Part shown: in pieces, positions 9,554-18,585 of the stretch
Layout: the number at the start of each line of letters is the position of its first letter
How positions within the stretch are numbered: the first letter of the stretch is position 1
Origin: Brevibacillus choshinensis
GTDB taxonomy: Bacteria > Bacillota > Bacilli > Brevibacillales > Brevibacillaceae
Reading direction: 5' to 3'
DNA: 64,000 nt
Assembly: GCF_001420695.1 (NCBI RefSeq)
Contig: NZ_LJJB01000013.1
Coordinates: 720,121 to 784,120, forward strand
Made by a program: the position numbers and the translations under genes
The notes under the pieces: generated by a model
What the model saw: only the letters and a program-made list of their open reading frames with translations
Told to the model about the DNA's origin: nothing
The model's database searches: none

Positions 9554-12112
9554 TTGAAGACACGTGTGTATGAATATGCCAAACAACACAACATGAGCAG
9601 TAAGGAAATCCTCAATTTGCTAAAGCGATTGAATATAGAAGTAGCAAATCATATGAGTATCATGGAAGAAGGGTCGATCAAAAAGATCGAGGATCACATG
9701 GCAAAGCTGCGTGCGAGCTCCAAGCCGGAGCAGCGCTCAACGCCACCAAGTGATGCAAGACCGAAGCAAACAGACGATCAACGACGCCCCAACGAATCCA
9801 GAGGACAATCCCGTCCCCAGTCGCAACCAGGGCAAGGTCAACCTTCACAGCAACAGAGGACTGACCGCCCGGCCGACCGTGATCGTGGAGGAAACAACCC
9901 GAACAGCAATCGTCCAACGGGTACCAGCCAAAATGGCAACCGTCCCGATCAGCAAAGTCCTCAACATGGAAAAAATCAGGGGAAGAATCAGGAGAGAAGA
10001 CCAAACAATATGAGAAGTCAACCCGCAAAACCGACTGACCGCAAGCCACAGCCGCAAAACCAACAACAGAGACCATCAAGACCACAAAATCAACAACAAC
10101 GTCCGCAAAATCAAGCTGCTCCTGCTGCCAGTACTACTGCAGAGCCACGTACGGGAGAGGATTTTGAAGACAAAGTAAAACTCCCTACAAATGTTAGCAC
10201 TGAGAAACGCGAAAAAATTAAAAAGGCGCCTCAAACCCAGAAAACATTTGAAGACAACAAGAAAAACACGCCTTTCCGTGGCGGCAACAACCGCAACCAA
10301 AATAACCGCAGAGGCAATAACCATCGCGCGACGCAAAAACAACCGCGACCAGTTATTGAGCCACCTACAAAAATCACATTCACCGATTCTTTGACTGTGA
10401 ACGAGCTGGCGGTAAAACTGCGTAAGGAACCGGCGGAAATCATCAAAAAGTTGTTTAATTTGGGGATCATGGCCACTATTAACCAATATCTGGAGAAAGA
10501 GGCCATCGAGCTCATCTGCGCGGAGTACAACGTAGAAGTCGAAGAAAAAATCATCATCGATGAGACTAATTTCGAAACACTGGAAGAAGTGGATGCACCA
10601 GAAAGCTTGATGGAGCGCCCACCAGTTGTTACGATCATGGGTCACGTTGACCACGGTAAAACGACCTTGCTAGACGCGATCCGCTCTACCAACGTGGTAG
10701 CAGGCGAAGCGGGCGGAATTACCCAGCATATCGGTGCTTACCAGGTCGAAATTAAAGGAAAGAAAATTACGTTCCTGGACACCCCTGGTCACGCAGCGTT
10801 TACAACCATGCGTGCACGCGGTGCGCAAATTACCGACATTACGATTCTGGTTGTAGCAGCTGATGACGGTGTGATGCCACAAACAATTGAGGCAATCAGC
10901 CACGCAAAGGCAGCCAATGTTCCAATCATCGTAGCGGTGAACAAAGTGGATAAGCCAGATGCGAATATTGATCGCATCAAGCAAGAACTGACTGAGTATG
11001 AGCTCGTTGCAGAAGAGTGGGGCGGTGAAACGATTTTCTCCCCATTGTCCGCAAAACAACGTACGGGTATCGAGGAGCTGTTGGAGTACATCCTGCTTGT
11101 ATCCGAAGTACAAGAGCTCAAAGCCAATCCTGACAAACGTGCCCGCGGTACTGTTGTGGAAGCTGAGTTGGACAAAGGACGCGGTCCAGTTGCGACCATC
11201 CTCGTACAACAAGGTACACTGCGCGTAGGCGATCCGATCGTTGTGGGCTCCGCATTCGGCCGTGTCCGTGCAATGGTAAATGACAAAGGTCGTCGTCTGA
11301 AAGAAGCGGGTCCATCTACTCCTGTAGAAATTACAGGTTTGAATGATGTTCCACAAGCGGGTGACCAGTTCCGCGTCTTTGAAGACGAGAAAAAAGCTCG
11401 TGCCATCGGGGAAGCTCGTGCATCGAAACAGCGTGAATCCGAGCGTCGCGATAGTGCTCGCGTGTCGTTGGACGATCTCTTCCAGCAAATTCAAGAAGGC
11501 GATATTAAAGAACTGAACCTGATTGTAAAAGCAGACGTTCAAGGTTCTGTAGAAGCTTTGCGTGGTGCTTTGGAAAAAATCGATGTAAACGGTACTCGCG
11601 TGAAAATCATTCACACAGGCGCTGGTGCGATTACCGAGTCCGACGTGACTCTGGCAAACGCATCCAACGGGATTATCATCGGTTTCAACGTTCGTCCTGA
11701 GCCAAACGCGCGCAACATGGCTGAACAAGAGAAGATCGACATCCGTTTGCACCGTGTTATCTACACCGTAATCGAAGAGATCGAGCAAGCTCTGAAAGGT
11801 ATGCTGGATCCTGTTTATAAAGAAAACATTATCGGTCAAGCAGAAATTCGTGAAGTGTTCAAAGTATCCAAAGTGGGTAACATTGCTGGTTGCTACGTAA
11901 CGGAAGGTAAGCTGAGCCGCGATGCGGGAGCTCGTCTGATTCGTGAAGGCATTGTGATTTACGAAGGTAAGCTAGATACCCTGAAACGCTTCAAGGACGA
12001 TGCGAAAGATGTTGCTGCTGGTTATGAGTGTGGTTTGACACTCGAACGCTTCCAAGATCTGAAGGTGGGAGACGTTGTAGAAGCCTTCGTAATGGTGGAA
12101 GTGAAACAATAA
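9554..12112 (+). CDS. infB: translation initiation factor IF-2
   Basis: IF-2 is the GTPase that delivers fMet-tRNA to the 30S subunit and promotes subunit joining. The 852-residue protein starts at TTG, preceded by GAAAGGGTGAAG. The N-terminal helical domain is followed by a long low-complexity linker (about residues 56-275) rich in Gln, Asn, Pro and Arg. The G domain starts near residue 361: G1 [10 protein letters not shown]3 DTPGHAAF, G4 NKVDK. Domains II, III and the fMet-tRNA-binding C2 domain ([17 protein letters not shown]) complete it. It ends in a TAATG overlap with ylxP. The linker is longer and more repetitive than the B. subtilis one, but such regions vary freely in this family. 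Confidence 0.98.
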   Translation: MKTRVYEYAKQHNMSSKEILNLLKRLNIEVANHMSIMEEGSIKKIEDHMAKLRASSKPEQRSTPPSDARPKQTDDQRRPNESRGQSRPQSQPGQGQPSQQQRTDRPADRDRGGNNPNSNRPTGTSQNGNRPDQQSPQHGKNQGKNQERRPNNMRSQPAKPTDRKPQPQNQQQRPSRPQNQQQRPQNQAAPAASTTAEPRTGEDFEDKVKLPTNVSTEKREKIKKAPQTQKTFEDNKKNTPFRGGNNRNQNNRRGNNHRATQKQPRPVIEPPTKITFTDSLTVNELAVKLRKEPAEIIKKLFNLGIMATINQYLEKEAIELICAEYNVEVEEKIIIDETNFETLEEVDAPESLMERPPVVTIMGHVDHGKTTLLDAIRSTNVVAGEAGGITQHIGAYQVEIKGKKITFLDTPGHAAFTTMRARGAQITDITILVVAADDGVMPQTIEAISHAKAANVPIIVAVNKVDKPDANIDRIKQELTEYELVAEEWGGETIFSPLSAKQRTGIEELLEYILLVSEVQELKANPDKRARGTVVEAELDKGRGPVATILVQQGTLRVGDPIVVGSAFGRVRAMVNDKGRRLKEAGPSTPVEITGLNDVPQAGDQFRVFEDEKKARAIGEARASKQRESERRDSARVSLDDLFQQIQEGDIKELNLIVKADVQGSVEALRGALEKIDVNGTRVKIIHTGAGAITESDVTLANASNGIIIGFNVRPEPNARNMAEQEKIDIRLHRVIYTVIEEIEQALKGMLDPVYKENIIGQAEIREVFKVSKVGNIAGCYVTEGKLSRDAGARLIREGIVIYEGKLDTLKRFKDDAKDVAAGYECGLTLERFQDLKVGDVVEAFVMVEVKQ

Positions 12113-12393
12113 TGTTCGCTGGTGTGCAGATTGAACTGTTTCTGCCCGCTTGTCAAAACTTGAAAGAGAAAAGGGCCATCGTCAAGAGTCTGATTGGAAA
12201 GTTGCGGAGCCGCTTCAATGTCTCCGCAGCAGAGATGGCTTATCCCGAGCAGTGGCAGCGTACCATTTTGGGTATCGCTGCCGTTGCTAATGAGATGTCC
12301 TTTTTGCAAAAGGAAATACAGGCTGTTATACGATTGGTGGAAAACCACCCCGACGTGGAGTTGATTCATGCGGATACGGAATACTACGATTAG
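12112..12393 (+). CDS. ylxP: YlxP-like protein (DUF503)
   Basis: This is a 93-residue protein of the DUF503 family, known from B. subtilis YlxP. The ATG shares one base with the infB stop (TAATG). The sequence carries the family pattern LPACQNLKEKRAIVKSLIGKLRSRFNVS and a beta-strand segment ILGIAAVANE. Its position between infB and rbfA is conserved in Bacillales, which suggests involvement in ribosome assembly or RNA handling. No activity is established, and no catalytic motif is visible. Confidence 0.9.
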   Translation: MFAGVQIELFLPACQNLKEKRAIVKSLIGKLRSRFNVSAAEMAYPEQWQRTILGIAAVANEMSFLQKEIQAVIRLVENHPDVELIHADTEYYD

Positions 12394-12416
12394 TGCAGCC
12401 AGCGGAGGTGAAAAAC

Positions 12417-12788
12417 ATGAACAAGACACGGATGAGCCGAGTAGGGGAAGAGATCAAAAAAGAACTGAGCATTCTTTTGCAACGTGGACTCAAGGACCCG
12501 CGCATCGGTTTTGTGACCGTAACAGATGTAGAAGTGAGCAGTGACCTACAGTTGGCAAAAGTATATGTCAGCATCTTCGGCAGTGAGGAAGAGCGCAAAG
12601 CATCATTGGCAGGCTTGCAAAAAGCAAAAGGCTACTTGCGTACAGAAATCGGCAAGCGGGTAAAGCTGCGCCACATTCCAGATTTCACTTTCAAACTGGA
12701 TGAGTCGATCAACTACGGCAGTAAAATAGAATCAATCCTGCGGGAAATCTCCACTGAAGAGGGAAAACAGGATGAATCCAAATCATAA
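12417..12788 (+). CDS. rbfA: 30S ribosome-binding factor RbfA
   Basis: RbfA binds the 30S subunit late in assembly and helps 16S rRNA 5'-end maturation. The ATG at 12417 is chosen because GGAGGTG lies about 8 bases upstream. An upstream in-frame GTG at 12393 overlaps the ylxP stop and has no ribosome site. The 123-residue protein shows the KH-like fold with RVGEEIKKELSILLQRGLKDPR and the VYVSIFGSEEERKASLAGL segment. The 3' end overlaps nrnA by 17 bases, implying coupled translation. Confidence 0.95.
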   Translation: MNKTRMSRVGEEIKKELSILLQRGLKDPRIGFVTVTDVEVSSDLQLAKVYVSIFGSEEERKASLAGLQKAKGYLRTEIGKRVKLRHIPDFTFKLDESINYGSKIESILREISTEEGKQDESKS

Positions 12789-13767
12789 TCGTGTGGAGGA
12801 AGCGGCGCAATTCATGCATGCGCATGACCGCTTCCTGGTTCTTTCTCATGTCAATCCAGACGGGGATGCGACTGGCTCGGCTCTGGGTGTAGTCATGATT
12901 CTAGAGCAATTAGGAAAAGAGTACGTCGTCGTAAATGAAGGAGAAACTCCGGTGAAATTCAACTTTTTACCGCGTTTTGACCAACTGCGAAATCTCTCGA
13001 AGCAACCGCTGGACGAAACATTCGAGGCCGTAATCGCTGTAGACTGTGCTGATGAGTCTCGGATGGGCGATGTACGGTCTCTATTTGGTTCAGGAGTTGC
13101 TTTGCTGAATATTGACCATCATCCAACAAATGACGGCTTTGGCACCATCAACCTCATTCGGACAGATGCTGCTGCAACCGCAGAAATTTTGTACGATGTG
13201 GCATTGGCGGCTGGAGTGACCTTTAACGAAGAGCTGGCACTATGCATCTATACAGGCTTGTTGACAGACACCGGAGGATTCCGATACTCTAACACGTCGC
13301 CGTATGTGATGGAAATCGCTTCACAGCTGTTGCGTTACGGTGTCAAACCAGGAGAAGTAGCAGAACGCTGCCTCGAAGAAATTACCTTTGCCCATGTCAA
13401 GATTTTGCGCCTCGCGTTGCAATCCTTGGAGCTATCCCACCAAAACCTCGTGGCGTCCATTACTGTTCGTCAAGAGGACTTTGTCCAATCGGGGGCAGAA
13501 CGTGAAGATGCGGGTGGATTGGTGAACTACTGCCGAAACATCGAGGGCGTAGAAGTCGGAGTTTCTTTCGTAGAGTCCGAAGCAGGGGCAGTTAAGGTGA
13601 GTATGCGGGCACGTGATCGGGTAGATGTATCTGCCATCGCCAAGAAACTGGGCGGCGGCGGGCATGCAAAAGCAGCAGGGTGCACCATTCGGGGATCTCT
13701 CCAGCAGGCAAAAGAAACAGTAAGGCTTGTCTTGGAAGAAGCACTAGGAGTGAACAGCAATGAGTAA
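12772..13767 (+). CDS. nrnA: bifunctional oligoribonuclease and PAP phosphatase NrnA (DHH family)
   Basis: NrnA degrades very short RNAs (nanoRNA) and dephosphorylates pAp in Bacillales. The 331-residue protein has the DHH phosphoesterase motifs: HVNPDGDATGSALG near the N-terminus, VDCADESRMG, the DHH itself in IDHHPTNDGFG, and a late TDTGGF segment. The C-terminal DHHA1 domain ends with GGGGHAKAAG. The start overlaps rbfA and the end overlaps truB by 8 bases. In B. subtilis nrnA lies elsewhere, but in many other Firmicutes it sits here between rbfA and truB. The context fits end-stage mRNA decay alongside the downstream PNPase. Confidence 0.93.
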   Translation: MNPNHNRVEEAAQFMHAHDRFLVLSHVNPDGDATGSALGVVMILEQLGKEYVVVNEGETPVKFNFLPRFDQLRNLSKQPLDETFEAVIAVDCADESRMGDVRSLFGSGVALLNIDHHPTNDGFGTINLIRTDAAATAEILYDVALAAGVTFNEELALCIYTGLLTDTGGFRYSNTSPYVMEIASQLLRYGVKPGEVAERCLEEITFAHVKILRLALQSLELSHQNLVASITVRQEDFVQSGAEREDAGGLVNYCRNIEGVEVGVSFVESEAGAVKVSMRARDRVDVSAIAKKLGGGGHAKAAGCTIRGSLQQAKETVRLVLEEALGVNSNE

Positions 13768-14686
13768 CGTAAACGGTGTACTGGTAGTGGACAAACCGGC
13801 TGGCATGACCTCTCATGATTGCGTGGCGCGTATCCGTCGCCTCTACGGCACTAAAAAAGTAGGGCATACCGGGACTCTTGATCCTGATGTAACGGGAGTT
13901 CTACCGATTTGCCTCGGACAAGCTACACGGCTCGTTGAGTATTTGCAGGAACTGCCCAAACGTTACGATGTGGTCATGCGTATCGGTTCCTCTACGACAA
14001 CCGAGGATGCCTCAGGTGAAGTCACCCGGCAGATGGCAGTAGATACAGCCTCGATTACCAAAGAACGCGTAGAAGAGTTATTCTGTTCCTTCCTGGGAGA
14101 GATTGATCAAGTACCGCCCATGTACTCTGCGGTCAAAGTAAATGGCGTACGACTTTACGATCTGGCTAGGGAAGGGACGGTCATTGAACGGCAAGCCCGC
14201 AAAGTGACGATCTATGAGCTGACTCTTCATGAGATCCAGGTGGGTGACGGTGTGGTGGATGTATCGTTTACGTGTACATGCTCCAAAGGCACTTACATGC
14301 GCACCTTATGTGTTGACCTTGGGCGCGTACTGGGGTATCCTGCCCATATGAAGCTGTTGCGGCGTATCAAAAGCGGTCCGTTCGTACAAGAGGAAGCGAT
14401 CCCTCTTCAATTGTTGGAAGATGCGGCTGCTGATCGGGAAGAGCTTTCCCGAAAATTGGTCTCGATCCCGCAAGCGATGTCGTTCTTGCCCGCTATTCAA
14501 GTAAAACCGGAGCGCGTCAGAGCGGTGCGTAATGGATTAGTTACTGCACTGCCAGGAGTAAGTGCCGAGGAAGGAAGCTTGATCTGCCTGTTTGATGGGG
14601 ACGAATTGCTCGGGATTCACCGCGTGTGCCGTGGGGACAAAGGCCTCTACGCCAAAGCAGAAAAAGTCTTTCCTTCCGAGGTGTAA
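13760..14686 (+). CDS. truB: tRNA pseudouridine-55 synthase TruB
   Basis: TruB makes the near-universal pseudouridine at position 55 of tRNA. The 308-residue protein begins with the typical NGVLVVDKPAGMTSHDCVARIR. It carries the catalytic aspartate in VGHTGTLDPDVTGVLP near residue 40. Further family segments are PPMYSAVKVNGVRLYDLAREG and CSKGTYMRTLCVDLG. The C-terminal PUA-like part follows. It is co-transcribed with nrnA (8-base overlap) and is followed two bases later by ribF, a very common arrangement in bacteria. Confidence 0.96.
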   Translation: MSNVNGVLVVDKPAGMTSHDCVARIRRLYGTKKVGHTGTLDPDVTGVLPICLGQATRLVEYLQELPKRYDVVMRIGSSTTTEDASGEVTRQMAVDTASITKERVEELFCSFLGEIDQVPPMYSAVKVNGVRLYDLAREGTVIERQARKVTIYELTLHEIQVGDGVVDVSFTCTCSKGTYMRTLCVDLGRVLGYPAHMKLLRRIKSGPFVQEEAIPLQLLEDAAADREELSRKLVSIPQAMSFLPAIQVKPERVRAVRNGLVTALPGVSAEEGSLICLFDGDELLGIHRVCRGDKGLYAKAEKVFPSEV

Positions 14687-14688
14687 CC

Positions 14689-15621
14689 GTGAAAACGATC
14701 TCCCTGACATACCCACTTTCTACTGATTTGCAAACGCAGCCTTGCGCAATCGCATTAGGATATTTCGATGGTGTACATATCGGTCATCGGCGAGTCATTC
14801 AAAAAGCAATTGATACCGCAAAGGCGAACGGTTGGCAAAGTACGGTCCTGACTTTTGATCCTCACCCGCGTGAGGTTTTGGGGCAAAGCGGCTATACTCG
14901 ATACCTGACACCACTCGCTGATAAACTGGAACAATTCGAGAAAATGGGTGTGGATAACACCTACGTAATGAATTTCGATATCGGTTTTGCTGCCGTATAT
15001 CCGGAAGATTTCATTTCCGAATGCCTCTTGCCACTGGATTGTCGCCACGTGGTAGTCGGTTTTGACTATACGTTTGGACATCGCGGTATGGGGACGGCTC
15101 AGACGCTACAGGAAATGAGCGAAGGGCGTTATGGTCTGGATATCGTCGGACCTGTAAATCGCCTGGGAGAAAAGGTGAGCAGTACCATCATCCGGGAATA
15201 CTTGCATGATGGTGATGTGGATCAGGTCCGTCATTTGCTTGGGCGTCCATACAAAGTTCGGGGGACTGTTGTTCACGGTGATAAACGTGGTCGTACGATT
15301 GGTTTTCCTACCGCAAACGTGAAAGTGGCTTCACCTTATTTGATCGGGAAAAACGGTGTGTATGGCGTACGATTTACCGTTGATCAAAAAAGCTACTACG
15401 GTGTGATGAACGTAGGAATTAAACCGACCTTTGAGCTTGAAAAGAAAGAAAAATCGCTGGAAGTACACATTTTTGAGTTCTCGGGCGAGATTTACGACAA
15501 GGATGTAGAGGTTGAATTTTTGTTCTATATCCGCGAAGAGCAAAAATTTGCAGGTGTCGACGCACTGATCGCTCAAATTCAACGTGACGTGGAAACAGCC
15601 AAGCAAAAAATTCGCGAGTAA
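14689..15621 (+). CDS. ribF: bifunctional riboflavin kinase / FAD synthetase
   Basis: RibF phosphorylates riboflavin to FMN and adenylates FMN to FAD. The GTG at 14689, behind GAGGTGTAACC, gives 310 residues and matches the family start. A longer frame from 14626 would only re-read truB. The N-terminal nucleotidyl-transferase domain has the ALGYFDGVHIGHRRVI signature and the second conserved site STIIREYLHDGDV. The C-terminal kinase domain has GDKRGRTIGFPTANV and YGVMNVGIKPTF. This is the last gene of the operon before rpsO, which has its own promoter. Confidence 0.95.
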   Translation: MKTISLTYPLSTDLQTQPCAIALGYFDGVHIGHRRVIQKAIDTAKANGWQSTVLTFDPHPREVLGQSGYTRYLTPLADKLEQFEKMGVDNTYVMNFDIGFAAVYPEDFISECLLPLDCRHVVVGFDYTFGHRGMGTAQTLQEMSEGRYGLDIVGPVNRLGEKVSSTIIREYLHDGDVDQVRHLLGRPYKVRGTVVHGDKRGRTIGFPTANVKVASPYLIGKNGVYGVRFTVDQKSYYGVMNVGIKPTFELEKKEKSLEVHIFEFSGEIYDKDVEVEFLFYIREEQKFAGVDALIAQIQRDVETAKQKIRE

Positions 15622-15640
15622 ATCTTGTATTGGAATCTCT

Positions 15641-15669
15641 TTGCTTTTCGTAAAATGGTATGCTATAAT
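15641..15669 (+). promoter_or_regulatory. SigA promoter of rpsO
   Basis: TTGCTT at 15641-15646 and TATAAT at 15664-15669 are separated by 17 bases, and a TGC precedes the -10. It lies 20 bases after ribF and gives rpsO independent transcription. Confidence 0.8.
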
Positions 15670-15674
15670 TCAAA

Positions 15675-15750
15675 ACGTTGTACAGATAACCGTAGCTTGG
15701 CCGACCGAGGCTCACCGACGGCGGACTCGGCTAACGGTATACAAAATAAG
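15675..15750 (+). promoter_or_regulatory. structured rpsO leader (candidate S15-binding autoregulatory element)
   Basis: The untranslated leader contains an outer pairing of AACCGTAGC with GCTAACGGT (one bulged base) enclosing a GC-rich branched region with GCCGA/TCGGC. It ends directly before the AAGGAGGTG ribosome site. In Firmicutes, S15 is known to repress its own mRNA through a junction structure at this place. The assignment here is by position and foldability only. Confidence 0.55.
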
Positions 15751-15763
15751 GAGGTGAGTCATG

Positions 15764-16033
15764 ATGGCATTGACTCAAGAACGTAAAACTCAACTGATCC
15801 AAGAGTTCCGTACTCATGAGAACGACACCGGTTCGCCGGAAGTACAAATCGCTATCCTGACCGAAAACATTAACAACCTGAACGGACACTTGCGTACGCA
15901 CAAGAAAGATCACCACAGCCGTCGTGGTCTGTTGAAAATGGTAGGTCAACGTCGTAACCTGTTGACATACTTGCGTGAATCGGACGTACAACGTTACCGT
16001 TCGGTAGTAGACCGTCTGGGTCTGCGTCGCTAA
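15764..16033 (+). CDS. rpsO: 30S ribosomal protein S15
   Basis: S15 is an early-binding 30S protein that contacts the central domain of 16S rRNA. The 89 residues match the family exactly, with [17 protein letters not shown] and the RNA-contact stretch [19 protein letters not shown]. Two ATGs occur in tandem, at 15761 and 15764. The second gives the usual MALTQERK start and lies 9 bases after GGAGG; the first would only add one methionine. A strong terminator follows 12 bases after the stop, so rpsO is probably a single-gene unit with some read-through toward pnp. Confidence 0.98.
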   Translation: MALTQERKTQLIQEFRTHENDTGSPEVQIAILTENINNLNGHLRTHKKDHHSRRGLLKMVGQRRNLLTYLRESDVQRYRSVVDRLGLRR

Positions 16034-16045
16034 TTAGCGTCTTGT

Positions 16046-16070
16046 AAAAAGCGGGTTCATCCCGCTTTTT
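16046..16070 (+). terminator. intrinsic terminator after rpsO
   Basis: AAAAAGCGGG and CCCGCTTTTT are perfect complements around a TTCAT loop, ending in a U-run. Confidence 0.92.
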
Positions 16071-16090
16071 CTATCGTGTAGGAGGGTGTA

Positions 16091-16192
16091 GTGCGAATGG
16101 AAGTGCTGCACTCTCTGAAACGAATAAACCCTTCAATAGAAGAAGGAATGGTTTCATCAATAGCTTCAATAGAAGCTTTTTTTATTATCTAG
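16091..16192 (+). CDS. 33-codon ORF in the rpsO-pnp intergenic region (possible leader peptide)
   Basis: A GTG at 16091 lies 5 bases after a clean GGAGG (16081-16085), and an in-frame ATG follows at 16097. The frame encodes 33 residues (VRMEVLHSLKRINPSIEEGM and on) and stops at TAG 16190-16192. Its last codons run through a hairpin plus U-run (16162-16183), as in leader-peptide attenuators. The peptide has no recognised family, and its C-terminal residues are hydrophobic. It may be a leader peptide for pnp, a short gene sharing its terminator, or chance. I rate translation possible on the ribosome site alone. Confidence 0.35.
   Translation: MRMEVLHSLKRINPSIEEGMVSSIASIEAFFII
16162..16183 (+). 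terminator. terminator-like hairpin upstream of pnp
   Basis: AGCTTC-AATA-GAAGCT is followed by a run of seven T. A second copy of CTTC-AATA-GAAG occurs 31 bases upstream at 16131-16142. The hairpin lies inside the 3' end of the short ORF at 16091. Confidence 0.7.
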
Positions 16193-16303
16193 AAAGACTG
16201 CCAAACGTAACCATTTAATTTTGAGTACGGCAGGAAATAATACATATAGGTAGAAAACAAAGTGTAGATATGCACATTGTCGTGAAGGAGGACTGCTAGC
16301 AAC

Positions 16304-18451
16304 ATGGAGCAACAATTCCGTACATTTGATTTCGAACTGGCAGGCCGCAAACTGACGCTGGAATTTGGCAAAATGGCCAAACAGGCGCACGGTTCGGTTC
16401 TGGTTCGGTACGGCGATACGGCAATCCTGTCTGCAGTGACGGTCTCGAAGGAACCAAAAGCTCTTGATTTCTTCCCGCTAACTGTCAACTACGAGGAACG
16501 TCTCTACGCGGTCGGGAAAATACCCGGCGGCTTTATTAAAAGAGAAGGTCGTCCGAGTGAAAAGGCGATTCTGGCCAGTCGTTTGATTGACCGCCCAGTT
16601 CGTCCACTTTTCGCAGAAGGTTTCCGTAACGACGTACAAATCGTAAATACCGTTCTGTCTGTTGATCAAGATTGCTCGCCTGAGATTGCCGCTATGATTG
16701 GTACATCTGCAGCGTTGTGCGTATCTGAGATTCCTTTCGAAGGCCCGATCGCAGGTGTGATCGTCGGTCGTGTCGATGGACAATTCATCATCAACCCTAC
16801 TGTAGCTCAAGCTGAGAAGAGCGATATCCATCTGGTCGTAGCGGGAACGCACAAAGCGATCAACATGGTGGAAGCTGGTGCGAATCAAGTGCCAGAATCG
16901 GTTATGCTGGAAGCGATCATGACAGGTCATGATGAAATCAAGAAAATCATTGAGTTCCAAAACCAGATCGTAGCAGAAATCGGCAAAGAAAAAATGCAGG
17001 TGATCTTGCATGAAGTCGATCCGGAAATCGATCAGGCTGTTCGCGGCTATGCCGAAACTCGTCTGAAAGAAGCCGTTCGTATCGAGGAAAAGCAAGCACG
17101 CTACGATGCTATTGATGAGATCAAAGCACAGACCAAGGAGCATTTCGCTACATTGAATCCTGAAGCCTTTGCAGAACAGGAAAAAATGATTAGTGAAGTC
17201 TTGGGCAACATCGTAAAAGATGAAGTCCGTCGTCTGATTACAGAAGATAAGGTTCGCCCTGATGGACGATCTCTCGATGAGATCCGACCACTCTCTAGTG
17301 AAATTGATATTTTGGCTCGTACTCACGGTTCGGCTATGTTTACACGTGGTCAAACCCAAGCGCTCAGCGTATGTACCCTCGGTGCGCTTGGTGACGTGCA
17401 AATCTTGGACGGGCTTGGTTTGGAAGAGTCGAAACGCTTCATGCACCACTACAATTTCCCGCCTTACAGCGTAGGGGAAGCACGTCCGCTTCGTCCTCCT
17501 GGTCGTCGTGAAATTGGACATGGTGCGTTGGGTGAACGTGCGATTGAGCCGATCATCCCATCCGAAGTCGAGTTTCCTTACACGATTCGTCTTGTTTCAG
17601 AAGTCATTGAATCCAATGGTTCCACATCCCAAGCGTCGATTTGTGCCAGTGTTCTCGCCTTGATGCATGCAGGGGTACCGATCAAAGCTCCGGTAGCGGG
17701 GATCGCCATGGGATTGATCATGGGCAAGGATGAGCAATCGTTCTCGATCTTGACCGATATCCAAGGCATGGAAGACCATCTGGGTGACATGGACTTTAAA
17801 GTAGCGGGTACCGAAGCGGGTGTTACCGCGATTCAGATGGATATTAAAATTTCCGGTATCAACCGCGAAATCTTGGAAATGGCATTGGAGCAAGCGCGTA
17901 TCGGCCGCCTGCACATTTTGCAGCATATGATGAGCACGATTTCCGAACCTCGTGAAACGCTGTCTCCATACGCTCCAAAAATCATGACCATGTCCATCAA
18001 TCCGGAAAAAATCCGTGACGTTATCGGGCCACAAGGTCGCGTAATCAACAAAATCATCGAAGAAACCGGTGTCAAGATCGATATCGAACAAGATGGTCGC
18101 GTCTTCATCGCTTCGATCAACCACGAAGCAAACCTGCGTGCAAAACAAATCATCGAAGACCTCGTTCGCGAAGTGGCTGTCGGCCAAACGTATTTGGGTA
18201 CAGTCAAACGCGTAGAGAAATACGGTGCATTTATCGAGCTGTTTGCAGGTAAAGAAGGATTGTGCCACATCTCTCAATTGGCGGAGGAACGCGTAGCCAA
18301 GACAGAAGATGTTGTAGCAGTTGGCGATAAGATAGAAGTAAAAGTAACCGAGATCGACGACCAAGGTCGTGTCAATCTTTCTCGCAAGGCTGTTCTGAAA
18401 GAGCAAGCAGCAGCTCAACAAGCGGACTCTGCTCCAGCCACAGCTGAATAA
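16304..18451 (+). CDS. pnp: polyribonucleotide nucleotidyltransferase (PNPase)
   Basis: PNPase is a 3'-5' phosphorolytic exoribonuclease in mRNA decay and DNA repair. The 715-residue protein has two RNase PH-like domains, the first starting with [19 protein letters not shown] and the second with [17 protein letters not shown] domain ([20 protein letters not shown], about residues 566-585) and an S1 domain ([19 protein letters not shown]) follow. The ATG is preceded by GAAGGAGG. A weak promoter-like TTGAGT (16221) with TATAGG (16245) lies upstream. The gene is flanked by its own terminator at 18461. It works alongside RNase J and RNase Y, also encoded in this window. Confidence 0.98.
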   Translation: MEQQFRTFDFELAGRKLTLEFGKMAKQAHGSVLVRYGDTAILSAVTVSKEPKALDFFPLTVNYEERLYAVGKIPGGFIKREGRPSEKAILASRLIDRPVRPLFAEGFRNDVQIVNTVLSVDQDCSPEIAAMIGTSAALCVSEIPFEGPIAGVIVGRVDGQFIINPTVAQAEKSDIHLVVAGTHKAINMVEAGANQVPESVMLEAIMTGHDEIKKIIEFQNQIVAEIGKEKMQVILHEVDPEIDQAVRGYAETRLKEAVRIEEKQARYDAIDEIKAQTKEHFATLNPEAFAEQEKMISEVLGNIVKDEVRRLITEDKVRPDGRSLDEIRPLSSEIDILARTHGSAMFTRGQTQALSVCTLGALGDVQILDGLGLEESKRFMHHYNFPPYSVGEARPLRPPGRREIGHGALGERAIEPIIPSEVEFPYTIRLVSEVIESNGSTSQASICASVLALMHAGVPIKAPVAGIAMGLIMGKDEQSFSILTDIQGMEDHLGDMDFKVAGTEAGVTAIQMDIKISGINREILEMALEQARIGRLHILQHMMSTISEPRETLSPYAPKIMTMSINPEKIRDVIGPQGRVINKIIEETGVKIDIEQDGRVFIASINHEANLRAKQIIEDLVREVAVGQTYLGTVKRVEKYGAFIELFAGKEGLCHISQLAEERVAKTEDVVAVGDKIEVKVTEIDDQGRVNLSRKAVLKEQAAAQQADSAPATAE

Positions 18452-18460
18452 ACAACAAGC

Positions 18461-18510
18461 AAAAGCCTTCGTCACTCGAAGAAATTCGCGTACGGAAGCT
18501 TTTTTCTTTT
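18461..18510 (+). terminator. intrinsic terminator after pnp
   Basis: AAAAGCcTTCG pairs with CGgAAGCTTTT, with small bulges, followed by TTTTTTCTTTTT. Confidence 0.7.
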
Positions 18511-18585
18511 TCGTCTAAGTCAAGTGCCCGACTCATACATTGGACAAAGAGAGACTTGTACGAACGGGAGGATGCGGATGCCCCT

